A DNA stretch of 39,850 nt from Namhaeicola sp039714555 (GTDB lineage Bacteria; Bacteroidota; Bacteroidia; Flavobacteriales; Flavobacteriaceae), in contig JBDLJB010000025.1 in assembly GCA_039714555.1 (NCBI GenBank), positions 1-39,850 on the forward strand, given 5' to 3'. The position numbers were made by a program, and so were the translations under genes. The notes under the pieces are model-generated. The model saw nothing but the letters and a program-made list of their open reading frames with translations. It did not search any database and was not told the DNA's origin. How positions within the stretch are numbered: the stretch's first letter is position 1; each line of letters begins with the position of its first letter. Positions 1 through 9,149 of this stretch are shown here, piece after piece.

Positions 1-282
1 TGCTAAAAACATCATTACAAATATCTGGTTCCAAATTGGCCACATCCACATGAACATAAAACTTTTAGCTCCGTATAAAAATAGAATCCCTACCATCCAA
101 GCAGTACCTGACACATCAAACATGCCCGAACCGTTACTCAATCCTAAATAGTACCATTTAATATTATTTCCTCCTAAAAAATAAGATTTTAGTCCTTTTG
201 AAGCCCTTTTTGATACCCAGATTCCTACAAATAAGGTCACTAAAATATAAAGTACAATTATCGAAACATCTATTAATTCCAT
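1..282 (-). CDS. Sodium:solute symporter family protein, N-terminal part (cut by window edge)
   Basis: The minus strand reads open from an ATG at 282 to the window edge, giving the first 94 residues. The protein begins MELIDVSIIVLYILVTLFVG, a first membrane helix. It continues with a SYFLGGNNIKWYYLGLS segment and a DVSGTAWM motif, which match the start of SSS-family (SLC5-like) Na+/solute symporters, then a second and third hydrophobic stretch. The start lies only 10 bases after the stop of the GH92 mannosidase gene, so the two are probably one operon, and the symporter may import the sugar released by the mannosidase. The substrate cannot be read from this fragment. Family assignment is fairly secure; the role is inferred. 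Confidence 0.85.
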   Translation of the reverse strand, partial: MELIDVSIIVLYILVTLFVGIWVSKRASKGLKSYFLGGNNIKWYYLGLSNGSGMFDVSGTAWMVGILFLYGAKSFMFMWMWPIWNQIFVMMFLA

Positions 283-292
283 ATTCAAATTT

Positions 293-2560
293 TTAATTCA
301 ATACTCCCCAATTTTTATTTGGCTTACTACCCATTATAAAATGTAGAGTCCCTCCTTGAATCAATTCTTGGTGTGTTAAGTTAGTTCTATTAAATTCTTC
401 TCCGTTTAAAGTAGCCGATTGTATGTACATATTATCATCTGAAGAATTTTCTGCAATAATGGTAAAAGTGACATCATCTGACACTTTTATTATTGACTTT
501 TCTAACATGGGGCTTCCTATCTGATATTTTCCAGAAACAGGATTATAAGGATATAATCCCATGGCACTAAAAACATACCATGCCGACATTTGTCCGCAAT
601 CTTCATTACCACTCAATCCTTCAGGAGTAGCAAAATATTGTGTTTTTAATATTTCTCTAACCCAATATTGTGTTTTCCATGGTTTATTGGCATAATTAAA
701 CATATATGCTATATGATGGCTTGGTTCATTACCATGTGCGTATTGACCTATCAAACCAGAAATATCAACAGAAACATTTTCTCCTGTTATTTCTGATGAT
801 TCTGTAAACAATTGTTCTAGTTTTAGAGAAAATTTATCATCACCTCCATGCATTTCTATCAATTTTTTAGTGTCATGCAAAACAAACCAACTGTGTTGCC
901 AGGCATTACCTTCTGTATAATCAGCATGTATTCTATGTGCTGAATACTTAGGATCAAAAGGTTCATGCCAGGCATCTCCAGTCTCCGATTTACCCCTCAT
1001 AAAACCGGACTCTTTATCAAATAAATATTGATATGCTTTAGATCTGTTCGAAAAATATTCAAAGTCTTCTTCTTTCCCTAAATCTTTTGCAATTTGTGCC
1101 ACACACCAGTCATTATATGCATATTCCAAAGTAATTGTAACAGATTCATCTAAAAGATTATATGGAATATATCCAAACTTTTTATAATACTTTAATCCCC
1201 TGCCATCACCCATCATGGTATTTTTCATAGCTTCATAAGCCTCTTCAATATCAAAGCCTCTAATTCCTTTTAAATAGGCTTCAGCAATTACAGGAATTGA
1301 ATGATACCCAGTCATAGTATTAGTTTCATTTGCATATAATGTCCATACAGGAAGAATCTTTTTCTCTTCATAATAAACAAGCATAGAATTAATGATATCC
1401 GAAACTTTATCAGGATCTAAAATTGCTAATAAGGGTTGTTCTGCCCTAAATGTATCCCACAGGGATAAAGTAGAGTATGTAGTAAAATCATTCATCTTGA
1501 CTATACTATCATTCTCTTTTCTAAATTCGCCATTGGAATCACTAAAAGTTACGGGAGCAATTTGTGTATGATACAAGGCAGTGTAAAACTTTGTTTTTAA
1601 TGAATCAATTGGAGTTTCTACATGGATTTTTGATAGGTTCTTATTCCAATTATCTTTGGCCTTTTCTGCAATTTTATCAAAACCAAAATTACCCTTATGA
1701 CTTGAAATATTATCTAAAGCATTCTCAATACTTACCGATGAGACGCCAACTTTGACTTTAATTTCGTTCTTATTTTCATTTTCAAAAAATATTTGCATTG
1801 AAGTTTTTTCACCCAAAACACTTGTTTCTCCGGTAATATATTTACCATCTTTAACCAAATTAAAATCAGATATCGATTTAGAAAATTTTGCAACAAAAAA
1901 AACTTTTTGATTCTTTGCCCAACCAGTGCTATATCTATATCCAGACACGGTAAATTTATCTTCAACCTCTAAATAGGTTTGTACAGGTTTATCCCAATTT
2001 ATAGCATAACCTAAATCAATTATTAAAGATTGAGCGTCATTTTTTTTGTACGTATATCTATGAAAAGCAGTTCTAAGATCGGAAGTTAGCTCTGCCTTGA
2101 CATCATGATCTTTTAAAAAAACACTGTAATAACCTGTTTTTGAAATTTCATCTTTGTGGCTATAAGAAGATAAATATGGTATATCTTCTCTTGATTTTAC
2201 TGGTTCTGTTAAATCAACTTTTTTGTTTATTGGCATAAATCGAATATCATTTAGATCTCCAATTCCGGTTCCGCTTAGATGTAAATGGCTAAATCCAATC
2301 ATTAAGGAATCAGAATAATGATATCCTGAACACCAATCCCAGGCAGAGATTCCGTTATCAGGACTCACTTGAAGCATCCCAAAAGGAACTGTGGCACCAG
2401 GATATGTATGACCGTGCCCACCTGTACCTATAAATGGATCAACATAATTTGTAAAATCGTATTTGATTAAGTTTTTATCATCCTCGATAGTTTTGCAAGA
2501 AAATATTACTAGTAAGATTCCCAAAAAATAAAACAATCTAAACTTTTTTATAGTTAACAT
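293..2560 (-). CDS. GH92 family alpha-mannosidase, exported lipoprotein
   Basis: This 755-residue protein has a lipoprotein signal peptide ending in I-F-S-C with Cys22 as the lipidated residue, so it should sit on a membrane facing the periplasm or outside. The mature protein opens with YVDPFIGTGGHGHTYPGATVPFG-type sequence (residues about 39-62), the hallmark of glycoside hydrolase family 92. HGNEPSHH (609-616) and GNEDCGQMSAWYVFSAMG (from 651) are the conserved catalytic-domain motifs that hold the acid/base and Ca2+-binding residues of this family. GH92 enzymes are calcium-dependent, inverting exo-alpha-mannosidases acting on N-glycans or mannans. Length is typical. Linkage specificity cannot be assigned. 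No SusC/SusD pair is visible; the only partner is the downstream SSS symporter. Confidence 0.93.
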   Translation of the reverse strand: MLTIKKFRLFYFLGILLVIFSCKTIEDDKNLIKYDFTNYVDPFIGTGGHGHTYPGATVPFGMLQVSPDNGISAWDWCSGYHYSDSLMIGFSHLHLSGTGIGDLNDIRFMPINKKVDLTEPVKSREDIPYLSSYSHKDEISKTGYYSVFLKDHDVKAELTSDLRTAFHRYTYKKNDAQSLIIDLGYAINWDKPVQTYLEVEDKFTVSGYRYSTGWAKNQKVFFVAKFSKSISDFNLVKDGKYITGETSVLGEKTSMQIFFENENKNEIKVKVGVSSVSIENALDNISSHKGNFGFDKIAEKAKDNWNKNLSKIHVETPIDSLKTKFYTALYHTQIAPVTFSDSNGEFRKENDSIVKMNDFTTYSTLSLWDTFRAEQPLLAILDPDKVSDIINSMLVYYEEKKILPVWTLYANETNTMTGYHSIPVIAEAYLKGIRGFDIEEAYEAMKNTMMGDGRGLKYYKKFGYIPYNLLDESVTITLEYAYNDWCVAQIAKDLGKEEDFEYFSNRSKAYQYLFDKESGFMRGKSETGDAWHEPFDPKYSAHRIHADYTEGNAWQHSWFVLHDTKKLIEMHGGDDKFSLKLEQLFTESSEITGENVSVDISGLIGQYAHGNEPSHHIAYMFNYANKPWKTQYWVREILKTQYFATPEGLSGNEDCGQMSAWYVFSAMGLYPYNPVSGKYQIGSPMLEKSIIKVSDDVTFTIIAENSSDDNMYIQSATLNGEEFNRTNLTHQELIQGGTLHFIMGSKPNKNWGVLN

Positions 2561-2692
2561 ATATATTATAATTATGCTTTAAGAATTTAAAATTACAAAT
2601 TTTATATAAATATTTATAAATTTACAATTTTAAAAAATTAATTTAGACGTATAACATATTAACCTAGTTAAACACCCTAAAAAAAAAATAAA
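2561..2692. promoter_or_regulatory. Divergent intergenic region between the mannosidase and the LytS kinase genes
   Basis: These 132 bases separate two genes transcribed away from each other, so both promoters should lie here. The sequence is extremely AT-rich. I could not find a perfect TAnnTTTG element on either strand, so no promoter is placed. Confidence 0.4.
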
Positions 2693-3772
2693 TTGACTGA
2701 TAACACTCTAAAATCACATGGCGGTTACACTGGTGAATCACGAATTACTTTAAGGTATCATATAATTTTTTGGTCTGTTTACTTTGTACTCAATGCACTT
2801 CGTTGGGGTAGTCTTTTTAACGACTATTATTATGCTATAAAGACTGGTATTTTAGGTTTTATGATTCATATGTCTTTATGTTATTTGAATATATATTATT
2901 TGATGCCCAAGTTTATTTTTAAGAAAAAATATTTTACTTATATTATTTTGCTTTTCACAGCACTATTTGTTGCATTGTTGTTAAAATTTAATCTTACTTA
3001 TTTTTTAATTAGCCAAAATGTTTGGCCCGAAGGTCCTGAAGTAATTGATCATTTAACATTGAATTATTCTATTGATATGATGATTGGCGAACTGTATGTT
3101 ATCACATTTGTAACAGCTATTAAAATTACAATGGATTGGATATATGAACATAAACGAGTTACAGATCTTGAAAAAGCAAAATTGGAAACTGAACTAATGT
3201 TTTTGAGATCTCAAATTTCTCCACATTTCTTTTTTAACACTTTAAATAATATCTATTCTTTAGCATTAGAAAAATCCAAAAAAACTCCTCAAATAATATT
3301 AAAATTATCTGAATTAATGCGTTATCTATTGTATGAAACAAAAAATAAACGCAATAGTTTAGAAGAAGAAATTTTGTATATTCAAGATTATTTAGAATTA
3401 GAAAGATTGAGGTATGGAGAACAACTAGAGCTAGATATAGTTATAACTGGAAATATTAGTAATAAACAAATTGCCCCTTTGTTATTATTAAGTTTTATTG
3501 AAAATGCTTTTAAGCATGGCGTTAATAAAAATATTGGAAAAATTAAAATAATAATAGAGTTTAAAATTGTAGAAGATTTTCTTTACTTTAGTATTTCAAA
3601 TCCTATTCCAAAATCAGAAAACCAATATCAACTGACTAAAGAACCTGTTGGTATAGGAATTAAAAATGTAAAAAAAAGATTAGAATTGGGATATGCAAAG
3701 GAAGATTATGATTTAAGTATTAAAAATGATACTAATAATTTTTATGTAAATTTCAAGATTAAAGTAGTATGA
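2693..3772 (+). CDS. LytS/YehU-type sensor histidine kinase
   Basis: This 359-residue protein has four predicted membrane segments in its first 150 residues (about 22-39, 45-70, 80-106, 129-150), a short coiled linker, then a His_kinase (PF06580) region with SPHFFFNTLNN containing the phospho-accepting His178. An N-box (SFIENAFKHG) and a G-box (GIGIKNVKKRL) form the ATPase. The only start in this frame after the upstream stop at 2678-2680 is TTG at 2693. The next ATG would remove the first membrane helix, so TTG is kept. The gene overlaps the response regulator by ATGA, so they form a cognate two-component system. The sensed signal is unknown. It diverges from the mannosidase gene, which may be a target, but nothing in the sequence proves this. 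Confidence 0.9.
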   Translation: MTDNTLKSHGGYTGESRITLRYHIIFWSVYFVLNALRWGSLFNDYYYAIKTGILGFMIHMSLCYLNIYYLMPKFIFKKKYFTYIILLFTALFVALLLKFNLTYFLISQNVWPEGPEVIDHLTLNYSIDMMIGELYVITFVTAIKITMDWIYEHKRVTDLEKAKLETELMFLRSQISPHFFFNTLNNIYSLALEKSKKTPQIILKLSELMRYLLYETKNKRNSLEEEILYIQDYLELERLRYGEQLELDIVITGNISNKQIAPLLLLSFIENAFKHGVNKNIGKIKIIIEFKIVEDFLYFSISNPIPKSENQYQLTKEPVGIGIKNVKKRLELGYAKEDYDLSIKNDTNNFYVNFKIKVV

Positions 3773-4476
3773 AGATAAAATGTTTGATTATTGATGATGA
3801 GCCTTTGGCAATTAAAGTTATTTCTAACTATTTAGATCAAATGGATAATTTTGAATTGGTTGACACATTTAACAATGCAATAGATGGGTTAAATTATTTA
3901 AACAACAACAATATTGATCTAATTTTTTTAGATATCAATATGCCAATAATGGATGGGTTGAGCTTTATTAAAAGTCTTGAAAATAAACCTCTCATAATTA
4001 TCACAAGTGCCCATGAGGAATTTGCGGTTAAAACATATGAGTTAGATGTTTTAGATTACTTAGTAAAACCGATTTCTTTGCCTCGATTTATAAAATCTTT
4101 AAATAAAGTAAATAAATCATATGAAATCAACAAAACAACTAAGAGTATAAACAGAAGGCCCTATATTTTCGTTAAAATTGAAAAGAAAAAGAATAAAAAA
4201 ATCTATCTGGACGAAATTATGGTTATTGAAAGTCTTAAAGATTATCTTAAAATTAGTACTACTACCGGTAGATACATAATTCATCAAACTTTATGCAGCT
4301 TTACAGATCAATTACCATCAGATAATTTTATACGAATACATAGATCGTTCACCGTTGGAATTGATAAAATAGACACCATCGAAGGTAATAGTGTAGAAAT
4401 TGATGGTGTTAGATACGTTATCGGTAGAACATATGTGGATCAGGTCAAAGAAAGAATTTTAGGTCTTTCTTGGTAG
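3769..4476 (+). CDS. LytTR-family response regulator
   Basis: The 235-residue protein has an N-terminal receiver domain with acidic pocket Asp9/Asp10, phospho-acceptor Asp55 in the LDINMP motif, Thr79 and Lys100 (LVKP). A C-terminal LytTR DNA-binding domain spans about 140-233 and carries the typical segments VIESLKDYLKI and FIRIHRSFTV. It starts with ATG inside the last codons of the kinase gene (ATGA overlap), indicating translational coupling. It should bind promoter DNA as a phosphorylated dimer. Targets are unknown. It ends 77 bases before the convergent stop of the ResB-CcsA gene, with no convincing terminator in between. Confidence 0.95.
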   Translation: MKIKCLIIDDEPLAIKVISNYLDQMDNFELVDTFNNAIDGLNYLNNNNIDLIFLDINMPIMDGLSFIKSLENKPLIIITSAHEEFAVKTYELDVLDYLVKPISLPRFIKSLNKVNKSYEINKTTKSINRRPYIFVKIEKKKNKKIYLDEIMVIESLKDYLKISTTTGRYIIHQTLCSFTDQLPSDNFIRIHRSFTVGIDKIDTIEGNSVEIDGVRYVIGRTYVDQVKERILGLSW

Positions 4477-4553
4477 TATTCAATTCTAAAATAAATATCT
4501 TGCAGCATATATAATAAATATGTATTAGACAATTCCTTAAGATAAAAACTATT

Positions 4554-7262
4554 CTATTTTTCTATAATAAATACTTTGTGTCTTCTAAAAGAAACCACAG
4601 AAAAAACCACAAAAAAGAGTACCGCTAAATATATCCAATTTGGAATAGGAACAGGATCACCTGAGGCGTAAGAATGCATCCCCGAAAGATAAAAATTCAC
4701 TCCAAAGAAAGTCATAATTAAAGTTGAAATAGAAAACATACTCATCATATTAAATATAAATTTTCCACGCAAACCCGGTATAAATCTCATATGCAATACA
4801 AAAACATAAACCATCATTGAAATTAACGACCAAACTTCTTTCGGATCCCAACTCCAATAACGACCCCAACTTTCATTTGCCCAAACACCACCTAGAAAAG
4901 TTCCGATAGTTAAAGTAAATAACCCTACAGTTAATGTCATTTCGTTGATATAAGTTAATTCGTTAATGGTTTTATTAAAACGGGCTGCATTATTGGGAGT
5001 TCGCAAAATATAGAGCAGCAATACAACAAATCCTAATAAAGCTCCCAATCCTAAAAACCCATAACTTGCAGTAATAACAGCTACATGAATCATCAACCAG
5101 TAAGATTTTAATACAGGAACCAAATTTGTAATCTCGGGACTCATCATACTACCATGTGCAATACCCAATAAAAAGGAAGCAAAAAGAACTGTTGATGCCA
5201 AGCTGAATTTACTTTTATTATACGAAAATATAAGTCCGGCTAATATAGTTATAAAAGCTACAAACACTACTGCTTCATAACCATTACTCCATGGTTCATG
5301 GCCGGAAATATACCATCTTAAGCCCAATCCAATAACATGCATTACCATTCCTAAAATGCTTAAAAAAGTAAATACTTTTAATAAATATCTTACTATTTTT
5401 GAACTAGGCTTAAATAAATCAACAAAAGCAAGAATAATAAAAATTAAACCAATGATCATATAATAGAAAAGTAGGTTTTTAAATATATCCCATCTATTAT
5501 ACTTTATTTCAAGTTCTACTTTTCTTGTTGAAGGTACTATATCTGATGATATTTTTCTTTGGTAATTAACAATTATACCCAAGTAATTATCTGCTTCGGT
5601 GTAATCATTAGTTTTTATTGCATTGTATAATGATCCCATATAAACCCGGTGCATCGATAAAATCATAGTATCCTGTTCTACAAAAGCTTTCTTATTGATT
5701 CCTGTGTACCATTTATTATTTTTATCCCCTGGTTTAGGGTATACATTCAGCAAATTACCATTCAATACATTCCACCATACATTAACCCTTTCATCTAAAT
5801 TAATTATCTCCTTATCCGTTGCTGTTCGGTTTATATTCTTTTTTCGATGAGCCGCATTTACGTCATCAATTAATAAATATTTTCCTCCTTTGTAAAAATC
5901 TGCTATTGAGGTTTGCCCTTCCTTTACGCTAAGCTTTTTACTCATTATTACGCCCAAAGCAGTAGGTTTAATATGAATTATCGGTTCTCTCCCCCAAATA
6001 CCCGGATCTAACTGAGCACTTAGCAATACCTGTTCTGAAGTTAGATTTTTATAGGTATCTTTTTTATAAACTTTTCTCAGAACTTCTAGAGCATAAGTAT
6101 TAACTGGTTTTATACGTCCTTGATTATCTTGTATTAATAATTTTCCAAACTTATCGGCATGTGATTTTGATACGGTGTATTTATTTATATCAGCTTTTTG
6201 ATTTTCCTGAGCCCATGTAGCCGAACTTATTATAAAAAATAATAAAATAACCGGAAACTTATTCTTTGAAGCATTTTTCAATTTTTCTGACAAATAGCTA
6301 AAGCGTGTTCCTTTCCAAAATAAAGTAAAGAACATTCCTATACCCATTAAAAAATATCCTACATAAGTGATCAATGTTCCCCAATAATCATGATTTACCG
6401 ATAAAATACTACCTTTTTCATCCTGATGATAATTAGATTGAAAAAAACGATACCCTTTATAATCTAGCACATGATTCATAAAAATTCTATAATCAAAGTT
6501 GTATTCTTTGTCTATAACAGTAACTTCACTTGCAAAAGATGATGGACTATTTGAGCCCGGATAACGATCTAATTGAAAATCATTTAGTTTAACTGAAAAT
6601 GGTAACTGAATTTCTTTTGGTCCAAATTTTATAGAAAAATTTAATCCATTTAAAGATATCTTTTCTTGAATTGAATCGTCCCCCTGTTCTAAATTTATAC
6701 TGATACGTTCAATTTGCTCTCCTGAAATAATATCCAAATCTAATGATTTAGACTCAGGAACGTAACCTATATATTTAATAACAAACGGAACCTTGTGAAA
6801 ATCTTCATGGAGATTAAAATCTTTAGAATTTAAAGAACCTAAAAGAACTTCTCTTTCAAATTCTTTATATTCTTTTCCATCATCTACATTTACTTGAAAA
6901 TAAGTACTATTTGATAAAATTGTATTGCTAACAGCTCCTTCTCTAATAGGCATCGTACCCTCATAACCAAAATATCGGGTTACAAAGGCTCCTGTTAAAG
7001 TAACTACGAAAGCTATATGAAAAAGTAAAATAGGCCATTTCTTTTTACGGTATAACCGATACTTGAAGATGTTTCCTAAAAAACTGATAGTCAATAAATA
7101 TAATAGTAACTCAAACCACCACGAATTGTAGACTATAGCTTTTGAGGCTTGTGTTCCGTAGTCATTTTCAATAAATGTTGCCGCAGCCATAGCTACAGCA
7201 AAAGCAGTAATCACTACAGCCATTAAAGGTGTAGAAAATAGAAAATCATAAAATTTTTTCAC
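4554..7262 (-). CDS. ccsA: Cytochrome c biogenesis protein, ResB-CcsA fusion (system II)
   Basis: The 902-residue membrane protein joins the two halves of the system II haem lyase. The ResB-like half has membrane helices near residues 10-30, 47-65 and 75-97, a large periplasmic loop, and a helix near 295-315. The CcsA half carries the WWD haem-binding motif (WGRYWSWDPKEVW, within about 794-812), a His in WLMIHVAV, and GMHSYASG with His863. Such fusions of 900-1,100 residues are usual in Bacteroidota. The complex moves haem across the membrane and attaches it to CxxCH motifs, here plausibly of NapB and the octaheme cytochrome encoded upstream on the same strand. The start is GTG at 7262; the next ATG (Met14) would cut into the first helix. 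A terminator separates it from the porin gene, so it probably has its own promoter. Confidence 0.93.
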   Translation of the reverse strand: MKKFYDFLFSTPLMAVVITAFAVAMAAATFIENDYGTQASKAIVYNSWWFELLLYLLTISFLGNIFKYRLYRKKKWPILLFHIAFVVTLTGAFVTRYFGYEGTMPIREGAVSNTILSNSTYFQVNVDDGKEYKEFEREVLLGSLNSKDFNLHEDFHKVPFVIKYIGYVPESKSLDLDIISGEQIERISINLEQGDDSIQEKISLNGLNFSIKFGPKEIQLPFSVKLNDFQLDRYPGSNSPSSFASEVTVIDKEYNFDYRIFMNHVLDYKGYRFFQSNYHQDEKGSILSVNHDYWGTLITYVGYFLMGIGMFFTLFWKGTRFSYLSEKLKNASKNKFPVILLFFIISSATWAQENQKADINKYTVSKSHADKFGKLLIQDNQGRIKPVNTYALEVLRKVYKKDTYKNLTSEQVLLSAQLDPGIWGREPIIHIKPTALGVIMSKKLSVKEGQTSIADFYKGGKYLLIDDVNAAHRKKNINRTATDKEIINLDERVNVWWNVLNGNLLNVYPKPGDKNNKWYTGINKKAFVEQDTMILSMHRVYMGSLYNAIKTNDYTEADNYLGIIVNYQRKISSDIVPSTRKVELEIKYNRWDIFKNLLFYYMIIGLIFIILAFVDLFKPSSKIVRYLLKVFTFLSILGMVMHVIGLGLRWYISGHEPWSNGYEAVVFVAFITILAGLIFSYNKSKFSLASTVLFASFLLGIAHGSMMSPEITNLVPVLKSYWLMIHVAVITASYGFLGLGALLGFVVLLLYILRTPNNAARFNKTINELTYINEMTLTVGLFTLTIGTFLGGVWANESWGRYWSWDPKEVWSLISMMVYVFVLHMRFIPGLRGKFIFNMMSMFSISTLIMTFFGVNFYLSGMHSYASGDPVPIPNWIYLAVLFFVVFSVVSFRRHKVFIIEK

Positions 7263-7362
7263 TTGTTTGAGTATTTATTTTGTTAACATATTAATTAAAA
7301 AAATGATATTAAAAATGATATTAAACAATCCTTTTTGATTTATATAATTCTATCAAATACAC
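7263..7362. promoter_or_regulatory. Upstream region of the ResB-CcsA gene with a small tandem duplication and an inverted repeat
   Basis: Two abutting copies of a 12-base unit (aaaaatgatatt) occupy 7299-7310 and 7311-7322. Further upstream, TTTGAT and ATCAAA form a perfect inverted pair separated by 12 bases (about 7334-7357). The half-sites resemble FNR half-sites, but the spacing is wrong for FNR (4 bases expected). No perfect TAnnTTTG element was found. Assignment as the ccsA promoter region rests on position only. Confidence 0.3.
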
Positions 7363-7400
7363 AAATAAAAACCAGAGAAAACAGTGTTTTAACTCTGGTT
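7363..7400 (-). terminator. Rho-independent terminator after the porin gene
   Basis: Read on the minus strand, an 8-base stem (AACCAGAG / CTCTGGTT, arms 7393-7400 and 7370-7377) is followed by a T-rich run (TTTTTATTTG). It lies 22 bases after the porin stop codon and before the ResB-CcsA start, so it closes the nap-porin transcript. Confidence 0.75.
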
Positions 7401-7422
7401 AAATTAACTAAAAGCAATAAGA

Positions 7423-8709
7423 TTATTTATTAAAGTTATACTTAAAAAAGTTTGGTTTAAAGGTTACCATAATCCAAGCCCAATTATTGGTTTCATTTTT
7501 ACTGCCTCCTTTCAAGATTTCCATAGATTCCGTTGCAATCAAATGTGAATAACCAACATTAAACATTACACTTTTATATAATTTATAACCTAAATTTAAG
7601 TCAATTTCTGTACCTAAATATGCACTAGCATTGTCTCCTTCCATAGTATTGTAAACATTTCCGGCAGCAGAAAAGAAGTGAGGAATCAAAACAGCCGAAA
7701 ATTTATCTTTTTTATAAATTACAGGTATGTTGATATCAGTAAGACCTACACTCTTCATATGGCTTCCTACATAAAAATAGTCCATCCATCCATTAAATTT
7801 ATGATTGGTCCCGTAAAAAGGTTTAAAAGCATTGTCTTTTGAACTTGAGCTATTCATATCATTACCTGATAGATATTCAAACCCAGCACCGGCAGTAAAA
7901 TGATCTGTAATTTTAAACTTAGCATTAGCCGTAAAATAATAAGCAGATAGATCTACTTTATCATCTCCACCTGGCATATCTCCCATTTGAAAATAAGTAG
8001 CCGCATCTGCATTAAATCTATTTTTTTTATAGGTAAATCTACCACCTAAGGTTTGGCTGTAAGCAATTTTTCTATCATCATCTAAATAAGTATTATATTC
8101 AATTCCGTTATTCAATGCCAAAAAGCTTAAGCCTGTTGCATCGCCAATATTGGTATGATACCAAGCATATTGAAAATTCTTGTATTGATTTACAGCATAA
8201 GCTTCATCAAATAATGTTTCACCATTAGCATTTAATGCAATCCCTACGTGTAATTTTCCTTTTTCACCTGTTTTAAACTTTAAGAGCATTGCATCATGAC
8301 TTCTTGCCTGTTGTGCCCATCCTACTGAACCAAACATCCTTTGATCGTCATAAGCAATTTCTTGTCGACCTAATTTTATTGAAAAATTTTCATTAAAAAA
8401 ATATTCTCCCCAAGCTTGATGAAATGTGATTCCGTTTTTGTCATAAGGTGACAAAGTACTAACATCTCCCCATACCCTAACATTTTGAATAGAAAAATAA
8501 ACTTTGAATTTTTCATTTAAAAAATCGGCATTTATTCTTGTTCTTTGTGAAATAAAATTTGCTGCATCAGTATCGGGTGAAGCTAATTTTTTGTATCCGT
8601 GACGAAATTCATATCTTGGTCTTAATTCACCGGATAAACCAAATTCTTGTGCAAATAATGATGCTGTCATCAGTACAACTATCATTGTTGAAAAAAATCT
8701 TTTTTTCAT
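7423..8709 (-). CDS. Outer-membrane beta-barrel porin, alginate-export family-like
   Basis: The 428-residue protein has a standard signal peptide (MKKRFFSTMIVVLMTASLFA, cleaved before QE) and then alternating amphipathic strands rich in aromatic residues throughout, as in an outer-membrane barrel. The N-terminal part, with GELRPRYEFRHGY, SQRTRINADF, FSIQNVRVWGD and SIKLGRQEIAYDDQR, matches the alginate_exp (PF13372) family. Members are often found next to anaerobic respiratory genes in Bacteroidota, where the name does not imply alginate. It follows napD by 65 bases and ends in a terminator, so it is probably the last gene of the nap transcript. A role in passage of nitrate, nitrite or another small anion is inference from position. 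Family call is good; substrate is unknown. Confidence 0.8.
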   Translation of the reverse strand: MKKRFFSTMIVVLMTASLFAQEFGLSGELRPRYEFRHGYKKLASPDTDAANFISQRTRINADFLNEKFKVYFSIQNVRVWGDVSTLSPYDKNGITFHQAWGEYFFNENFSIKLGRQEIAYDDQRMFGSVGWAQQARSHDAMLLKFKTGEKGKLHVGIALNANGETLFDEAYAVNQYKNFQYAWYHTNIGDATGLSFLALNNGIEYNTYLDDDRKIAYSQTLGGRFTYKKNRFNADAATYFQMGDMPGGDDKVDLSAYYFTANAKFKITDHFTAGAGFEYLSGNDMNSSSSKDNAFKPFYGTNHKFNGWMDYFYVGSHMKSVGLTDINIPVIYKKDKFSAVLIPHFFSAAGNVYNTMEGDNASAYLGTEIDLNLGYKLYKSVMFNVGYSHLIATESMEILKGGSKNETNNWAWIMVTFKPNFFKYNFNK

Positions 8710-8774
8710 TGTTTAAAGTTCAAAATGAGTTATTAATATTCTATTATTTATGGTTATTTCTTTGTAATCAATGT

Positions 8775-9122
8775 TTAATATCTACCTTTAATATCTCCCC
8801 CATATTTTATTTCACTTAATTTAGCATTTGGATCATTAAGCCAGTTAGGAAGTTTCTCTTTTTCTTCTAAAAATTGTCTTGCTTCTTCTAGTTCATCTCC
8901 ACTATATGAAAATGCCATTTCTGCAGAGCTTACATGTTTTACTGCTTGTAGCTCCTGAAGCTTTGCAACTTCTTCTTCTGTAACCTCTCCTTCTATAATA
9001 ACAATAATCCTTCCTTTTTCATCGTGCAGTTGGTATTCCCATAGATCACTTTGATGAATAACTTCAATTACTTCATCTAGATAAGAAGGGTTTACCTGTA
9101 CTACAATACTTGATAGATTCAT
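8775..9122 (-). CDS. napD: NapD, chaperone for periplasmic nitrate reductase maturation
   Basis: This 115-residue cytoplasmic protein begins MNLSSIVVQVNPSYLDEVIE and contains an EMAFSYS segment near residue 57, the two recognisable parts of the NapD ferredoxin-like fold. NapD binds the twin-arginine signal peptide of NapA and holds back export until the molybdenum cofactor is inserted. The C-terminal 45 residues are a charged extension beyond the core fold. The gene starts 27 bases after napB and belongs to the same operon. In many Nap operons napD lies close to napA; here it is the last nap gene, as in Campylobacter-type clusters. Confidence 0.88.
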   Translation of the reverse strand: MNLSSIVVQVNPSYLDEVIEVIHQSDLWEYQLHDEKGRIIVIIEGEVTEEEVAKLQELQAVKHVSSAEMAFSYSGDELEEARQFLEEKEKLPNWLNDPNAKLSEIKYGGDIKGRY

Positions 9123-9149
9123 ATTTTAATTTTTTTATTAGATCATTAG

